A stretch of 64,000 bases of DNA from Aspidapion aeneum (Eukaryota > Arthropoda > Insecta > Coleoptera > Brentidae). Shown here one piece after another: positions 11,008 to 20,371 of this stretch. Each line of letters begins with the position of its first letter. Within the stretch, counting starts at the first letter, position 1. Location: NCBI GenBank assembly GCA_963576565.1, contig OY755044.1, positions 53,849,783 to 53,913,782 on the forward strand. Reading direction: 5' to 3'. The notes beneath the pieces were generated by a model, which was not told where the DNA came from, searched no databases, and saw only the letters and a list, made by a program, of their open reading frames with translations. The position numbers were made by a program, and so were the translations under genes.

Positions 11008-11330
11008 ATAAGTTATTTAACTCCAGACTAAATTACCTCTCGTTTGATACCACACAAGCCATGTTTTGACTTAAACTCGAATTTTTGAAACTTCCCCCAA
11101 TAAACTCTAATTTTGGAAATCTACCCCCAGCCTTTCTTTTAACTAAAATTTATTTTGTTTAACTCCACACTTAATTACCTTTCGTTTAATATCACACACA
11201 CCATATTTTCACATAAACTCTAATTTTTGAAATCTACCCCCACCCTTTTACTTGGCTTGTGTTCGGTGGATTTTGTTCATTTTTTAATGACTACTGTTGA
11301 TAAAATCCAAAAAAAATTTTTGTCAAAATT
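11008..11330 (-). repeat. Hairpin-ended repeat R, copy 2, second part
   Basis: This continues the repeat interrupted at 7184. It shows two ~115-bp tandem units with CTCCA(G/C)ACT(A/T)AATTACCT, CACACAAGCCATGTTTT and AATCTACCCCCA boxes, corresponding inverted to 25255-25620. At 11330 it abuts the inverted AAGATGGCGGC modules. Confidence 0.7.
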
Positions 11331-11870
11331 TAATTTGGTCTACAGGTTATAAAGGTCTCTTTTAATTTTGACCTATTAAGCGCCATCTTTGTGTCGGCTG
11401 GGAAACTTATAATTTTTTTCGGTAGGTTTAAAGAGCTGATTATGGGCTTTAATATGAAGTATTAAACATAAATATCGCGCAAAAATTAAAGAAAATATCG
11501 AAGAAAAACAATTTTTTTTAAATATAGCCGCCATTTTGTTTTAAAGTGACAGGTGTAATTTTTGTTCACTTTTTTGAATTAAGTGGGTCCCACTTAAAAT
11601 AAATTTATCAAAATTAATTTAATTTCTGTTAACACAGGGAATTAATTTTTTTTCTTAACTTTGACAGCCGCCATCTTGGATTCTGATGCCGGAAAATATG
11701 GGATCCTCGATTGAAAATTTAGCTCTTAATGTTAGCTACCACCATGCCAAATATAAAAAAATATACCCTTTTTGCAGCTTGTTCTTGAAATACTCTACAA
11801 ATTTACTCAACTAATACGCAATATTTTGTTAGCTACCTACATATTAGGTTGAAATTTGTGGGCATTTTTA
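11331..11870 (-). repeat. Inverted copy of the 5740-6240 modules
   Basis: Read on the minus strand, this matches the plus strand at about 5740-6240 over its full length. Shared landmarks are GGGTATATTTTTTTATATTTGG, GAGGATCCC, GATGGCGGCTGTCAAAG, ACACCTGTCACT and GTTTCCCAGCCGACACAAAG. Divergence is moderate. With 5640-6650 it makes a long inverted repeat around the gypsy insertion. Confidence 0.78.
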
Positions 11871-11916
11871 AATCGACCATTTAGAGCCTTGCTTTTTTAT
11901 GATTTGGCCAACACTT

Positions 11917-12180
11917 TGCAAAATTTTCAGCGCAAGAAACTTTCCCGCGAATAATTCTGCCGCGAGAACTTTCAGCGCAAGGCAATATTGGCGCAAACAT
12001 TTTTAGTGCAGTTTAAAATGTACGCAAGATTCGCAAGGATATATTTCAGCTCAAGGCAGACATTTTCCATGCACACCAAGGAAACATTAAATTTTCGCAT
12101 GCCTACCTAGTTTCTCGCAAACTTGTTTAGCTTGCAAAATTTCAGCGCAAAAGCATTTTAGCGCAGAATTTTTGCGCGCA
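11917..12180. repeat. Degenerate TTTCAGCGCAA module array
   Basis: TTTCAGCGCAA or close variants (TTCAGCTCAA, TTTTAGCGCA, ATTGGCGCAA) recur every 15-40 bp over about 260 bp. No inverted partner arm is visible nearby, so this may be a single surviving arm of a foldback-like element. Just beyond it, 12299-12334 is a fragment of the hAT-like MITE found intact at 26063 (AAGCGCGGATC followed by a G-run). Confidence 0.55.
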
Positions 12181-12394
12181 TACCTATTTCTTCTATAAAC
12201 ATGTTATAATAAAATTGGTTTGCGATTGAAAAAGCTTTTAGCCGATTTTGTCTACGCGAATTTTGAAAAAAAGGTTTTCGAGTTTCGTTCTTAGATCAAG
12301 CGCGGATCTGGGTCAAAATCTAGGGGGGGGGGGGTAATAGTCTTATAATTGCTTAGTTTTCGGTATACCGGTTGTTAAAGTTTTAATTTGTTTT

Positions 12395-12590
12395 TATTAG
12401 AATTGGTGAGGTTTATCCGTGGATAACTTATGGAAAGTTGGAAAAACTATGGACAATTTATATTAGAATAATTGACGACTTTTATTAATCAAAAACTCTA
12501 CGACATCCTATACAGTTCTTGTCAATACAATATAAAAACACTGCGTCCTAAAATATATGAATAATCATTGCCATCTAAAATACCTTAACA
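12395..12590 (-). repeat. copia 3' LTR
   Basis: On the minus strand it begins TGTTAAGG and ends CTAATA, so the 3' terminus is not the usual CA. A purine tract, GAGGAGGCG, lies immediately internal (12591-12599) and is the likely polypurine tract. Confidence 0.88.
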
Positions 12591-12650
12591 CGCCTCCTCA
12601 AATATTAGAATTTTAACCCATTAAAATAGTAAATATTTGTTGAAATCTCA

Positions 12651-13391
12651 CTACCTAAGTGCATATCGAGATGTCATTGAATGCTCCTCCTGTTGTTGGA
12701 TTCCTTTGGCTACTAAACGTGCTTTCTTTGTACCATCTTCATTAGTTCGAAATACCCATCTTGTGTCTATGGCTTGTTTTTCCTCTGGTAACTTAGTCAC
12801 GGTCCATCTCTGTAATTTCTCATGTGAGCTAAGCTCTTTATTAATAGCTTCTTGCCATCCTTCCTTTAGTACTGCCTCTCTAAATGTCTGAGGATCTTCA
12901 TTAGATTCAAAAATGCCATATGTTGCATACATTTCATATTCACTAAGATGTTTTGGTCTTGTGACTATTCTTCCACTTCTAGTCCCTGTATTACCATTTT
13001 TATCTTCTACATTTTCTTCCTGCTCTCTCTTTTCATTTTCTGAGCTTTGTTCTGAAAATTCGTTATGATCTGTATTACTTTCTGAGCTATTTTCTGAGAA
13101 AACATCTCTTTCTTGCTCATGGTTTATAAGATCATCAATTTTATCATTTTCATCTGTTTGAATCATTACGTTTAATGCTTCTATTTTATTTTTAGAATTA
13201 TCTTTTTCTTCTTGTGTAAGACTATTATTTTCAAAGAAAATAACATCTCTACTATAGGATATTTTCTTTGTTTCTGGATTCATCAACCTATAGCCTTTTA
13301 CTGTGTCACCATAGCCAACAAAGAGCAATTTTGCATCCCACTTTTTACGTAATTGACTAGGTACATGTGCCATCGCTTTACAGCCAAACAC
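12651..13391 (-). pseudogene. copia pol fragment: integrase C-terminus and RT N-terminus
   Basis: The fragment starts with the post-integrase motif FGCKAMAHVPSQLRKKWD and FVGYGDTVKGYRL, passes an acidic linker, and enters the RT fingers (WQEAINKELSSHE, WVFRTNEDGTKKARLVAKG). It stops ten residues later. The YxDD catalytic box and RNase H are absent, so the reverse transcriptase is not functional. The frame differs from the upstream pol frame. The intervening 113 bp holds a small deletion near 13507 and an in-frame TAA near 13434. Confidence 0.9.
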
Positions 13392-13504
13392 TTTAAGGTG
13401 TGATAAGTCAAGTTTTTTGCCATACCAAACTTCTTATGGTGTTTTTCCTTTTACTGACTTAGTTGGTGCTCTATTTTTTATGTACACAGAGGTATTAACC
13501 GCTT

Positions 13505-14647
13505 CTACTCTTTGCTTAAATCAGCGTCTGAGAGCATACAACGTGCTTTTTCAACTAAGGTGCCGTTTGCCCTCTCAGCAACTCCATTTTGTTCGGGAGT
13601 ATACCGTACTGTCGTTTGATGTATGATGCCTTCATTTTTCAAATATCTTTGTAACTGATGATTAACATATTCTGCACCATTATCGGTTCTAAGTTTCTTC
13701 ATCTTTTTATTGGTTTGTTTCTCTACCATATTTTTAAATTCGTTGATGACATCTACAACTTCACTTTTCTCTGCAAGAAAATATACAGCTGTGTATCTTG
13801 AAAAATCATTTATTAGAGTAAGAAAGTATTTACTTCCACCAACTGACTGTGTTTCCATTGGCCCACATAGGTCGCTATGAATCAACTCTAAAATATCTTT
13901 TGTCTTAATTCTACTTGACTTAAATGGCGTTCTGTGTTGCTTACCTTCTACACATGGTACACATTGCTGCGGAGTTGGTACAACATTATCTATACCTGTT
14001 GATATTTGTCTTAGCAAATTCATATCTCTTCTATTCATGTGTCCAAGCCTTCTGTGCCATACATCTGATTCATTCATGCATGCGTACACTCTGTCATTCT
14101 TTATTGCGGTTGCTAGCTGATAAATGCCATTTGTCTCAAAACCTTTGGCTATTATGTCATTTGACGAATCAATAATTTTTGTTCCGTTCTTGTCAAAAAT
14201 GACTTTGTTACCTTTTTCAATAATTTTACTTATTGATAACAAATTAACAGCTGCTTCCGGCGCATACATAACTTCTTTAGCTGGTATTTGATTTGTCTTG
14301 CTATTTAACGAAACATACAATATCGCAGTTCCTTTCTGTATTTTTTCTATACTGCTATTATTTGCAGTTTTAATTCTGGCATTAATATCTATTAAATCTT
14401 CTTTCAGAACTTCTTTTTGATTTGTTATGTGTACTGACGCACAAGAATCCAAGAACCATCCCTCTTCATTAAAGTTTCCTGAGGTCATCATTCCCAAAAA
14501 TGCTGAACCTTTTCTTTCAGTCTGTTTCTTAGTTGTTTCATTTTTCTTGGATTTGTTACTTCTACATTGAGACTGATAATGCCCAAGTTTGCCACAACCA
14601 TAACATTTAGCTCCCCTCTTTGCATTTTTATACCCTTTTGTATACAT
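13505..14647 (-). pseudogene. copia gag end, protease and integrase
   Basis: Domains in order are a CCHC knuckle (CYGCGKLGHYQSQC, residues ~15-28), an aspartic protease box WFLDSCAS (~65), GAG-pre-integrase VWHRRLGHMNRRD (~200) and the integrase core. The core has D in IHSDLCGP, D in LRTDNGAEY and E in QNGVAERANG. The protease box has cysteine where copia-like proteases usually have glycine after D-S. The upstream gag is in the same frame but separated by one TAA. The stop at 13505 results from a lesion after the integrase core. Confidence 0.9.
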
Positions 14648-14695
14648 TGCCTGCTCACTTGTGCTTGATTTTGGATCACATTTTGCTTTTACGTC

Positions 14696-15178
14696 TTACA
14701 GTAACTTTACCTTTATGGAATCAGCAGTAATTTTAATGCCACTACTTTCTATTCCTATAATCATAGGTTTATATTCATCTGGAAGTCCCGCCAACAATAA
14801 TGTTCCGTTTAACTTGTGAGCGGTCGTTATTATTCTATTACAGTAATCTTCTATACTGCTACAATTATCTAACTGTGTGGTGGACAACTGTCCTAAAAGT
14901 CCAACTTTTCTTGTAAGTCCGGAATCTTCAAAAGCTTTCGTCAAATTATCCCATGCCTCTTTACTTGTTTTGGCTTCTATTATGTGCACAAAGTTAAGTT
15001 TATCAACTGACAAAATAATTTTTGAAAGAGCCTTTTTGTCTTTCTTCTCATCAGTTTCCGTCCCATTTACAACGCCGAACAGATCATCTAGCTCTAAAAG
15101 AGCTCTCATAGAAAATTTCCAATCGGAAAAATTTTCCCTACCTTGTAATTTTTCAATGGTAGTCAAATTACCTGCCAT
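14696..15178 (-). pseudogene. copia gag N-terminal part (nonsense-interrupted)
   Basis: The ATG at 15178 gives MAGNLTTIEKLQGRENF. The residues W-KFSMRALLELDDLFGVVNG, LIxx-type helices and AWDNLTKAFEDSG are typical of the copia gag/UBN2-type domain. The reading frame meets TAA at 14696-14698 and then continues in the same phase into the zinc knuckle region, so a single nonsense change separates the two open parts. Confidence 0.88.
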
Positions 15179-15258
15179 GGTCGTTGGTTCACTTTCCAAG
15201 TTGTTTCCTCAAACTAAACTTGCTCTATTTTCCTGCATCAGCGTTTCCATAAGTTGCT

Positions 15259-15279
15259 ACATGAACTGGGCCCATAACC
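15259..15279 (-). promoter_or_regulatory. copia primer-binding site, internal tRNA-iMet type
   Basis: The plus strand reads CTGGGCCCATAACC adjacent to the LTR. This equals the anticodon stem-loop of initiator tRNA-Met, the half-tRNA primer used by Drosophila copia. It therefore differs from the usual 3'-end PBS of the gypsy elements in this window. Confidence 0.82.
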
Positions 15280-15475
15280 TATTAGAATTGGTGAGGTTTA
15301 TCCGTGGGTAACTTATGGAAAGTTGGAAAAACTATGGACAATTTATATTAGAATAATTGACGACTTTTATTAATCAAAAACTCTACGACATCCTATACAG
15401 TTCTAGTCAATACAATATAAAAACACTGCCTCCTAAAATATATGAACAATCATTGCCATCTAAAATACCTTAACA
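15280..15475 (-). repeat. copia 5' LTR
   Basis: This 196-bp copy differs from 12395-12590 at about four sites (roughly 98% identity by eye), so the insertion is older than the gypsy copies. Confidence 0.88.
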
Positions 15476-16180
15476 GTTTTTACAACTTGTGCAGTACTAA
15501 TTTTCCTTTTTTGTCCTTTTCTCGAAAACGGTTAGATAATAGAAATAGATACAAAAAATTGCAAGAAACCAAAAAGTTTCTGAATAAAACAAGGAATCTT
15601 TTTATATTTGTGAATTTGCCATTGGCTTACTACAAAAAAGTTCCGGGGAAAAAAGGGGCATGACCCCTAAAATATATCACCCTGTAGTTTTTTCCTGATT
15701 TTTGGAATACTTAATGATACGCCTTGTAGCTAAATACCGAACTAAACATCTCAAAAACTGAACGAGCTATAAAGAAAAATCCAAGAGGTTTCTCACCTAC
15801 CAAAATTTGTACACCGATTAACAGTATTGACAGATATTTTCATGTATTAACAGATATTAACATGTAATACAAGCTATTGCCAACTATTTCCATGTATTAA
15901 CAAAATATTTCCACATATTGCCAAGTATTTCCCTAGTATTATCACATATTACCAGGTATTGCCATGTATTAACCTCGGTATTAACAGAGTAAAATAAAAT
16001 ATTTGTCTTAAGAGAATTGTTTGTAACACTGAAAAATAGATAATAATATATTAAGTCACTTCTTGCTGCTTTTAATGACATTTAAGGACATTATTTACTA
16101 ACGCAAAACCTGTCCTAAGTCTAGTTTAGACCTCTATCTTTCACTTTTATTTGACAAGATCAAAAAAGGACAGGTATAAA

Positions 16181-16361
16181 CAGTGGCGCACCCAGGAATA
16201 TGTCATGGGGGGGCGAGGTCTCTTGGGGGGCCTGAAGCTTCATGTTGTCAAATTTTAAGCTATTTTTTGTGTATTTTCATGAAATATGTAGAAACTATGT
16301 AAAAAAATCTAAGGCTTGGGGGGGGGGCTGGGCCCCGAGGTCTCCCCTGGGTGCGCCCATG
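16181..16361. mobile_element. hAT-like MITE, 181 bp, 8-bp TSD
   Basis: The ends are CAGTGGCGCACCCAGG and, inverted, CATGGGCGCACCCAGG. A perfect GGTATAAA duplication flanks the element (16173-16180 and 16362-16369). It is non-coding, with G-runs inside. Confidence 0.87.
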
Positions 16362-16490
16362 GGTATAAAACATTTAATTTCTTAGAAGCTACTTAAGACA
16401 TAATTTCAACAAGAATATGGAAATTTGTCATGAAATAAACCAAATTTATTACTGAAAGTTATTTATTTTAATCAAAATCGTAAAAAAGTC

Positions 16491-16668
16491 AGTCTCATGG
16501 TGTAGTGGTAGCAATGTTTGCTTCCCACACCGGCGGTCCGGGTTCGATTCCTGGCTAGGTACTTGGTTGTTTGTGTTTGTTTAAAAATGCTTTAACCTTG
16601 CTCGAACTTTGCGAAACTGGGCGATTGATCCTGATTGGATGGAAAGTCCCAGTATAAATAAAAAAAAT
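16491..16668 (+). mobile_element. tRNA-derived SINE
   Basis: The 5' ~72 bp resemble a tRNA. An A-box-like TGGTGTAGTGG lies at 16498-16508 and a perfect B box GGTTCGATTCC at 16541-16551. An unrelated ~110-bp body follows, with the A-rich tail AATAAAAAAAATC. ATCAAAAT occurs on both sides (about 16480 and 16668) and may mark the target duplication, though spacing on the left is imperfect. The tRNA part cannot fold cleanly into an acceptor stem, so a functional tRNA is unlikely. Confidence 0.65.
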
Positions 16669-16688
16669 CAAAATTTAACCCAAGTAAC

Positions 16689-17345
16689 CTAAAAACTTTT
16701 TTTAATTTCCTTGTATTTTGTTTTAGTTTGAATTTGATCCGCTCTTCTCAATTGAAATGGATATGTGCCATGTGGCTTAATTGGGCCAAAAAAAATTAAA
16801 GAATTGTTGATTGTGTGTATGTCATCATTTTTGGGCCACCGGAGATTTTCTGAGTCTTTCATTAAAAATTTAAGTGTGGATCTGCCATCTCACTATTAAT
16901 TATTCGGCCCACCCACCAATCCTCATCAAAGTAGACAGCATAATACTGTTTTTTTTTCTAGGGTGGGGTGTTGTTTCTCTACTTCAGTTACATTGTCTTC
17001 TGAAAAAATGTCACTATCATCATCAGAAGAGGAGGATGTGGATATAGAAGGAATATCTTTTAAAAATGTTTTTTGTGATGGCATTTTTCTTACTTTTGCC
17101 TTTTTTTAGTTTTGTTTGCTTCCTGGTGGACTTGCCCGTCTTTGAATAGGTTTCTTTGATTTGGATGTTTTCTATACATCCATCCCTTTTGCCATCCCCT
17201 CGGCCATCCCTTGCGCCATTCTTCTTACTCTATAAATGCGATCAGATTCATTTTTTGTTGTTATAAAACCAGCAGAGCTTGTACAAACCCTGGTTATATT
17301 TGAAACGAAATTCGGAAACCAACCCGGATGGAAAATATTAAGTTC
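16689..17345 (-). pseudogene. Broken coding fragment, family not identified
   Basis: The minus strand contains long stretches of protein-like sequence in shifting frames. The first has FHPGWFPNFV, TRVCTSSAGF and RVRRMAQGMAEGMA, with a stop near 17181. A serine/aspartate-rich linker (SSSSDDDSDIFSEDN) follows, then YYAVYFDEDWWVGRI, LRWPKND and IFFGPIKPHGTYPF, ending at a TAG at 16689-16691. The tail has the look of a conserved small domain with a DEDWWVGR strand. I cannot name the family. It sits inside family C and may be a remnant of that element's own protein or of a captured gene. Confidence 0.45.
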
Positions 17346-17383
17346 CTCTTTTTTTTCAAAATAAATATATAAATAGATGTTCT

Positions 17384-17795
17384 GCTAACTTATATAAATT
17401 TTTTGTTTTCACAACTAATTTACGGATAATTAACGGCAAATTGTGAACTAAATTTTTTTAGATAAATCCATTGTTTCTCTGCCAATTTTATATAAAGTTA
17501 GCAAAACACCATATTTTTTTGAGAAAAACGGGCACGGCAAATTTTTGTTTTTACAACTAATTTACGGATAATTAACGGTAAATTGTAAACTAAAGTTTTT
17601 TTAGATAAATCCATTGTTTCTATAGGTGTTCTGCTAACTTTATATAAAGTTAGCAAAACACCATATTTTTTTTAAAACAAAGGGCATGTGTTTTTACAAC
17701 TAATTTACGGATAATTCACGGCAAATTGTGAGCATATAATTTTTTTCAATTCCCAAAGTTGTTCTGCTAACTTTATATATATGAATAAGACTGAA
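17384..17795. repeat. Tandem ~143-bp repeat with palindromic junctions
   Basis: ACAACTAATTTACGGATAATT starts near 17411, 17553 and 17696, so the period is about 143 bp. Between units lies TTCTGCTAAC..GTTAGC. At about 17633-17654 it is the perfect palindrome GCTAACTTTATATAAAGTTAGC followed by AAAACACC. About 2.8 units are present. Terminal TTCTGCTAACTTTATATA boxes resemble the ends of the element at 60170-60706. Confidence 0.7.
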
Positions 17796-18004
17796 TCGGA
17801 AAAAAACAACAACAAAAAAACATACACCACCCACTGAAAAAAATACCTCACTGAACCCAAAAAAATACAAAATTTTTCCTTACCCTACCCAAAAGAAAAC
17901 CAAACTCAAAAACAGACCAAACCTCATCATACCCCACCTACAAAAAAAGATATCTCACTAAACCCAAAAAAAAAACTTTACCATATCTCCCCAAAAAAAA
18001 AACC

Positions 18005-18548
18005 CGAGGGGTGAACAGCTAACCCAAAATGTGTACACCGATTGTGAAAATCCACAATCTTTTGCTAAGATTGTGTAAAGATTGTGAGGGATTGTGTTAA
18101 GATTGTGAGGGATCGCGAGGGATTGTGGAGGACTGCAGCGGTGTAGCGTGCCTGAAGGGGCGGGGGTGGCGACAGGCCATCAAAAATTCTTGCGACCAAA
18201 ACAAAAAAAAAAGGTCATCATGTCTATAGTTTCATTTGCGCGGGATTGTGGACTGTGGTAAGATTGTGAAAGATTGTGAGGGGTTGTGGTACGATTGTGA
18301 CCGATTATGAGTGATTGGGACAGACTGTGTAAAGATTGTGAAGGATTGTGGGGTGAAGTATTGTGAAAGATTGTGAGTGATTGGGATGGATTGTGTAAAG
18401 ATTGTGAGGGATTGTGAAGGATTGTGGTAAGATTGTGAAGGATTGTGGTAAGATTGTGACAGATTGTGAGTGATTGGGAGGGATTGTGTAAAGATTGTGA
18501 AAGATTGTGAGAAATGTGTACCCGATTGTGAGAGCTGTTCACCCCTCG
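18005..18548. mobile_element. Family B foldback-like element, 544 bp
   Basis: Perfect 16-bp inverted termini, CGAGGGGTGAACAGCT and AGCTGTTCACCCCTCG, are flanked by AAAAAACC on both sides, an 8-bp TSD in low-complexity DNA. GTGTACACCGATTGTG follows the left end. The arms are GATTGTGAGGGATTGTG-type repeats in a convergent arrangement, much longer on the right. The core at 18131-18222 has GCGGTGTAGCGTG, a GGGGCGGGGG run and GCGACCAAAAC..AAGGTCATCATG, shared with family A. Long minus-strand frames here are repeat translations. Confidence 0.8.
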
Positions 18549-19413
18549 AAAAAACCAAACCTAACTGAACCCAAAAATACCAATTCAGAAAAAGATCAAG
18601 CTGACTGTACCCCACCAAAACCCAAGAAAACTCCACCGAACCCTACAAAACTCATCAAGAATTCCATGAAACCCCACTAAACCCAAAATCCAGCATTTTC
18701 AGAAAATCCAAGTCATCATCCAACATTATGTAATTTAGATTAGAAGTTAGAAAAAACGATCGGATCAGTGAAACTAAGTGCTTCCTTTAAGCATCAGGTC
18801 AATCTTCCCCGCCGTGTTTATGTTTTTCAATATTTCAGTTAATATTTACCTACTTGGAAGCCTGCTTTCAAAGCATATACTTTAAAAATAAATTCGAATT
18901 TTCTTCTACTTACCTGTTAAAAAACTTGACTCACAACACTGTAAACTACACACTTCTAACTTAAAAATTTAAGGTATTGACATATTAACCACAGGTATTT
19001 ACATTTTATTAACAGGTATGGACATGTTATTGCCTAGGTATTTACAAGTATTGACACATATTAACTACGTATTGACAAGTATTGCATAATATTGACCACT
19101 ATTGACTTAGTATTGACCATTATTGACTCAGTATTGACATGTATTAACCAGTGATTTGTACACCGATTAACAAGGTGAGAAACCCCTTGGAAAAATCCAA
19201 CAAAAAATTCAAATTTTGACTCCCTGTATCTCGAAAACTAATAATTTGCGGAATCATGTTTATTTAATGTTTTTTTTCTTAAAATCACTCAAAAAATTAT
19301 CCTCCATTTGGCGACATTCTTTATTAACACCCTGTATATAAGCGGCGAATATCTGACATGCAGGGCCTCTAAATTATCTCTGCAAATTGGCTGGTAAGTA
19401 GGCCGGTTTAAAG

Positions 19414-19960
19414 GGCTCTGGAACAAAATAGCGATGTACAAAATAGCGAGTATTAAAATAGCGGTATCGAAATAGCGACAATCAAAATAGCGATGTAATG
19501 ATAGGGCGACTATCAAAATAGCGATGCAACAAAATAGCGATATAACAAAATAGCGACTATCAAAATAGCGATGTAACAAAATAGCGATATTTTGGTTCGG
19601 TTTTGGCATATAGTTCGGCAAAGGGGTTTCCTTCTAACAAAGTTAAAAAAAAACTTTCCTGATTTCTTTCTCGTGATCCTAGAGGGTGTGAATCTGAACC
19701 GAACCGAACCGAACCAGCATATTTAAAAAAAAACTCTCCCGACTTCTTTTCCGGGATCCTAGAAAGTGTGAATCCGAATCGAACCAAACTGAACCGAATT
19801 CGCTATTTTGATATGTCGCTGTTTTGTTACAAACGCTATTTTGATACATCGCTATTTTGATAGTCGCTGTTTCATTATATCGCTATTTTGATAGTAACTA
19901 TTTCATTACTCGCTATTTCGTACGTCGCTATTTTGTACATCGCCATTTCGTTTCAGAGCC
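19414..19960. mobile_element. Family D foldback-like element, 547 bp, 9-bp TSD
   Basis: It is bounded by GGCTCTGGAACAAAAT at the left and, inverted, GGCTCTGAAACGAAAT at the right. A perfect 9-bp duplication GGTTTAAAG lies at 19405-19413 and 19961-19969. The arms are CAAAATAGCGATGTA modules on the left and their inverse on the right. The core (19640-19795) holds two direct copies of a ~75-bp segment with CTTTCCTGA..TTCT, GGATCCTAGA and GTGTGAATC(C/T)GAA, the same core seen inverted in family E. The 9-bp TSD and modular arms recall Drosophila FB elements. Confidence 0.85.
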
Positions 19961-20371
19961 GGTTTAAAGAACTCTGACCACTTTGCCATGATGATTTTTG
20001 GGTAGAGGGTAAAAGTTAAAAATTGAAAGAAACAAAAAATTGTTCTTTCCTCCTAGCTTTTGCATTGTATAGAATCTCAAAACCAAACAAATTAATTTTA
20101 CTAAAATCACCTCGGAATTCACCTTGTTTTGGGAGGATATTTTTCTTTTAAAATGTGGGTAGGTTGAGGTATGAATCATTTCCACTTCCAGTCTAAATAA
20201 ACTCAATGAGTGAAATTACCTGTTCCGGAAAACTGACCTAAAATCGACCTGTTGACGTCAGCTTCTGGCTCTATATAGCTTTCGTGATTGAAAGGCATCA
20301 AATTTTCAACAAATTAGACTTTAGTAATCTACCACCTTGCAAATGTACCGCGTGAACAAGTTCACATCTAA

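Larger units (their letters stand above)
12395..15475 (-). mobile_element. Ty1/copia retrotransposon, internally deleted
   Basis: Two 196-bp LTRs, 12395-12590 and 15280-15475, bound this minus-strand element, and both are flanked by GTTTT (12390-12394 and 15476-15480), a 5-bp TSD. The LTRs differ at about four positions. The 3.1-kb element contains gag, protease, integrase and only the first part of reverse transcriptase. Most of RT and RNase H are missing, and the frame is interrupted by a stop in gag and by lesions after the integrase core. Confidence 0.93.
15782..19189. mobile_element. Family C foldback-like element, 3.4 kb, 8-bp TSD
   Basis: The termini are CAAGAGGTTTCTCACCT at the left and, inverted, CAAGGGGTTTCTCACCT at the right, flanked by identical GAAAAATC (15774-15781 and 19190-19197). 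Inside each end is ATTTGTACACCGATTAACA. The arms (15815-15985 and 18970-19150) are degenerate TATTGACA/TATTAACC modules about 10 bp long, inverted between sides. The middle holds a hAT-like MITE, a tRNA-SINE, a broken coding fragment, a palindromic tandem array and the family B element. The CA terminus and 8-bp TSD suggest hAT, but no transposase is recognised. Confidence 0.78.

Noticed and set aside
16491..16562. Possible tRNA-Gly(CCC) gene
   Set aside because: A and B boxes are good but the acceptor stem does not pair, and a SINE-like body with A-rich tail follows.
18180..18636. Two overlapping ~120-134-codon frames rich in S, H, N and Q
   Set aside because: Translations of GATTGTGAGG repeats in family B.
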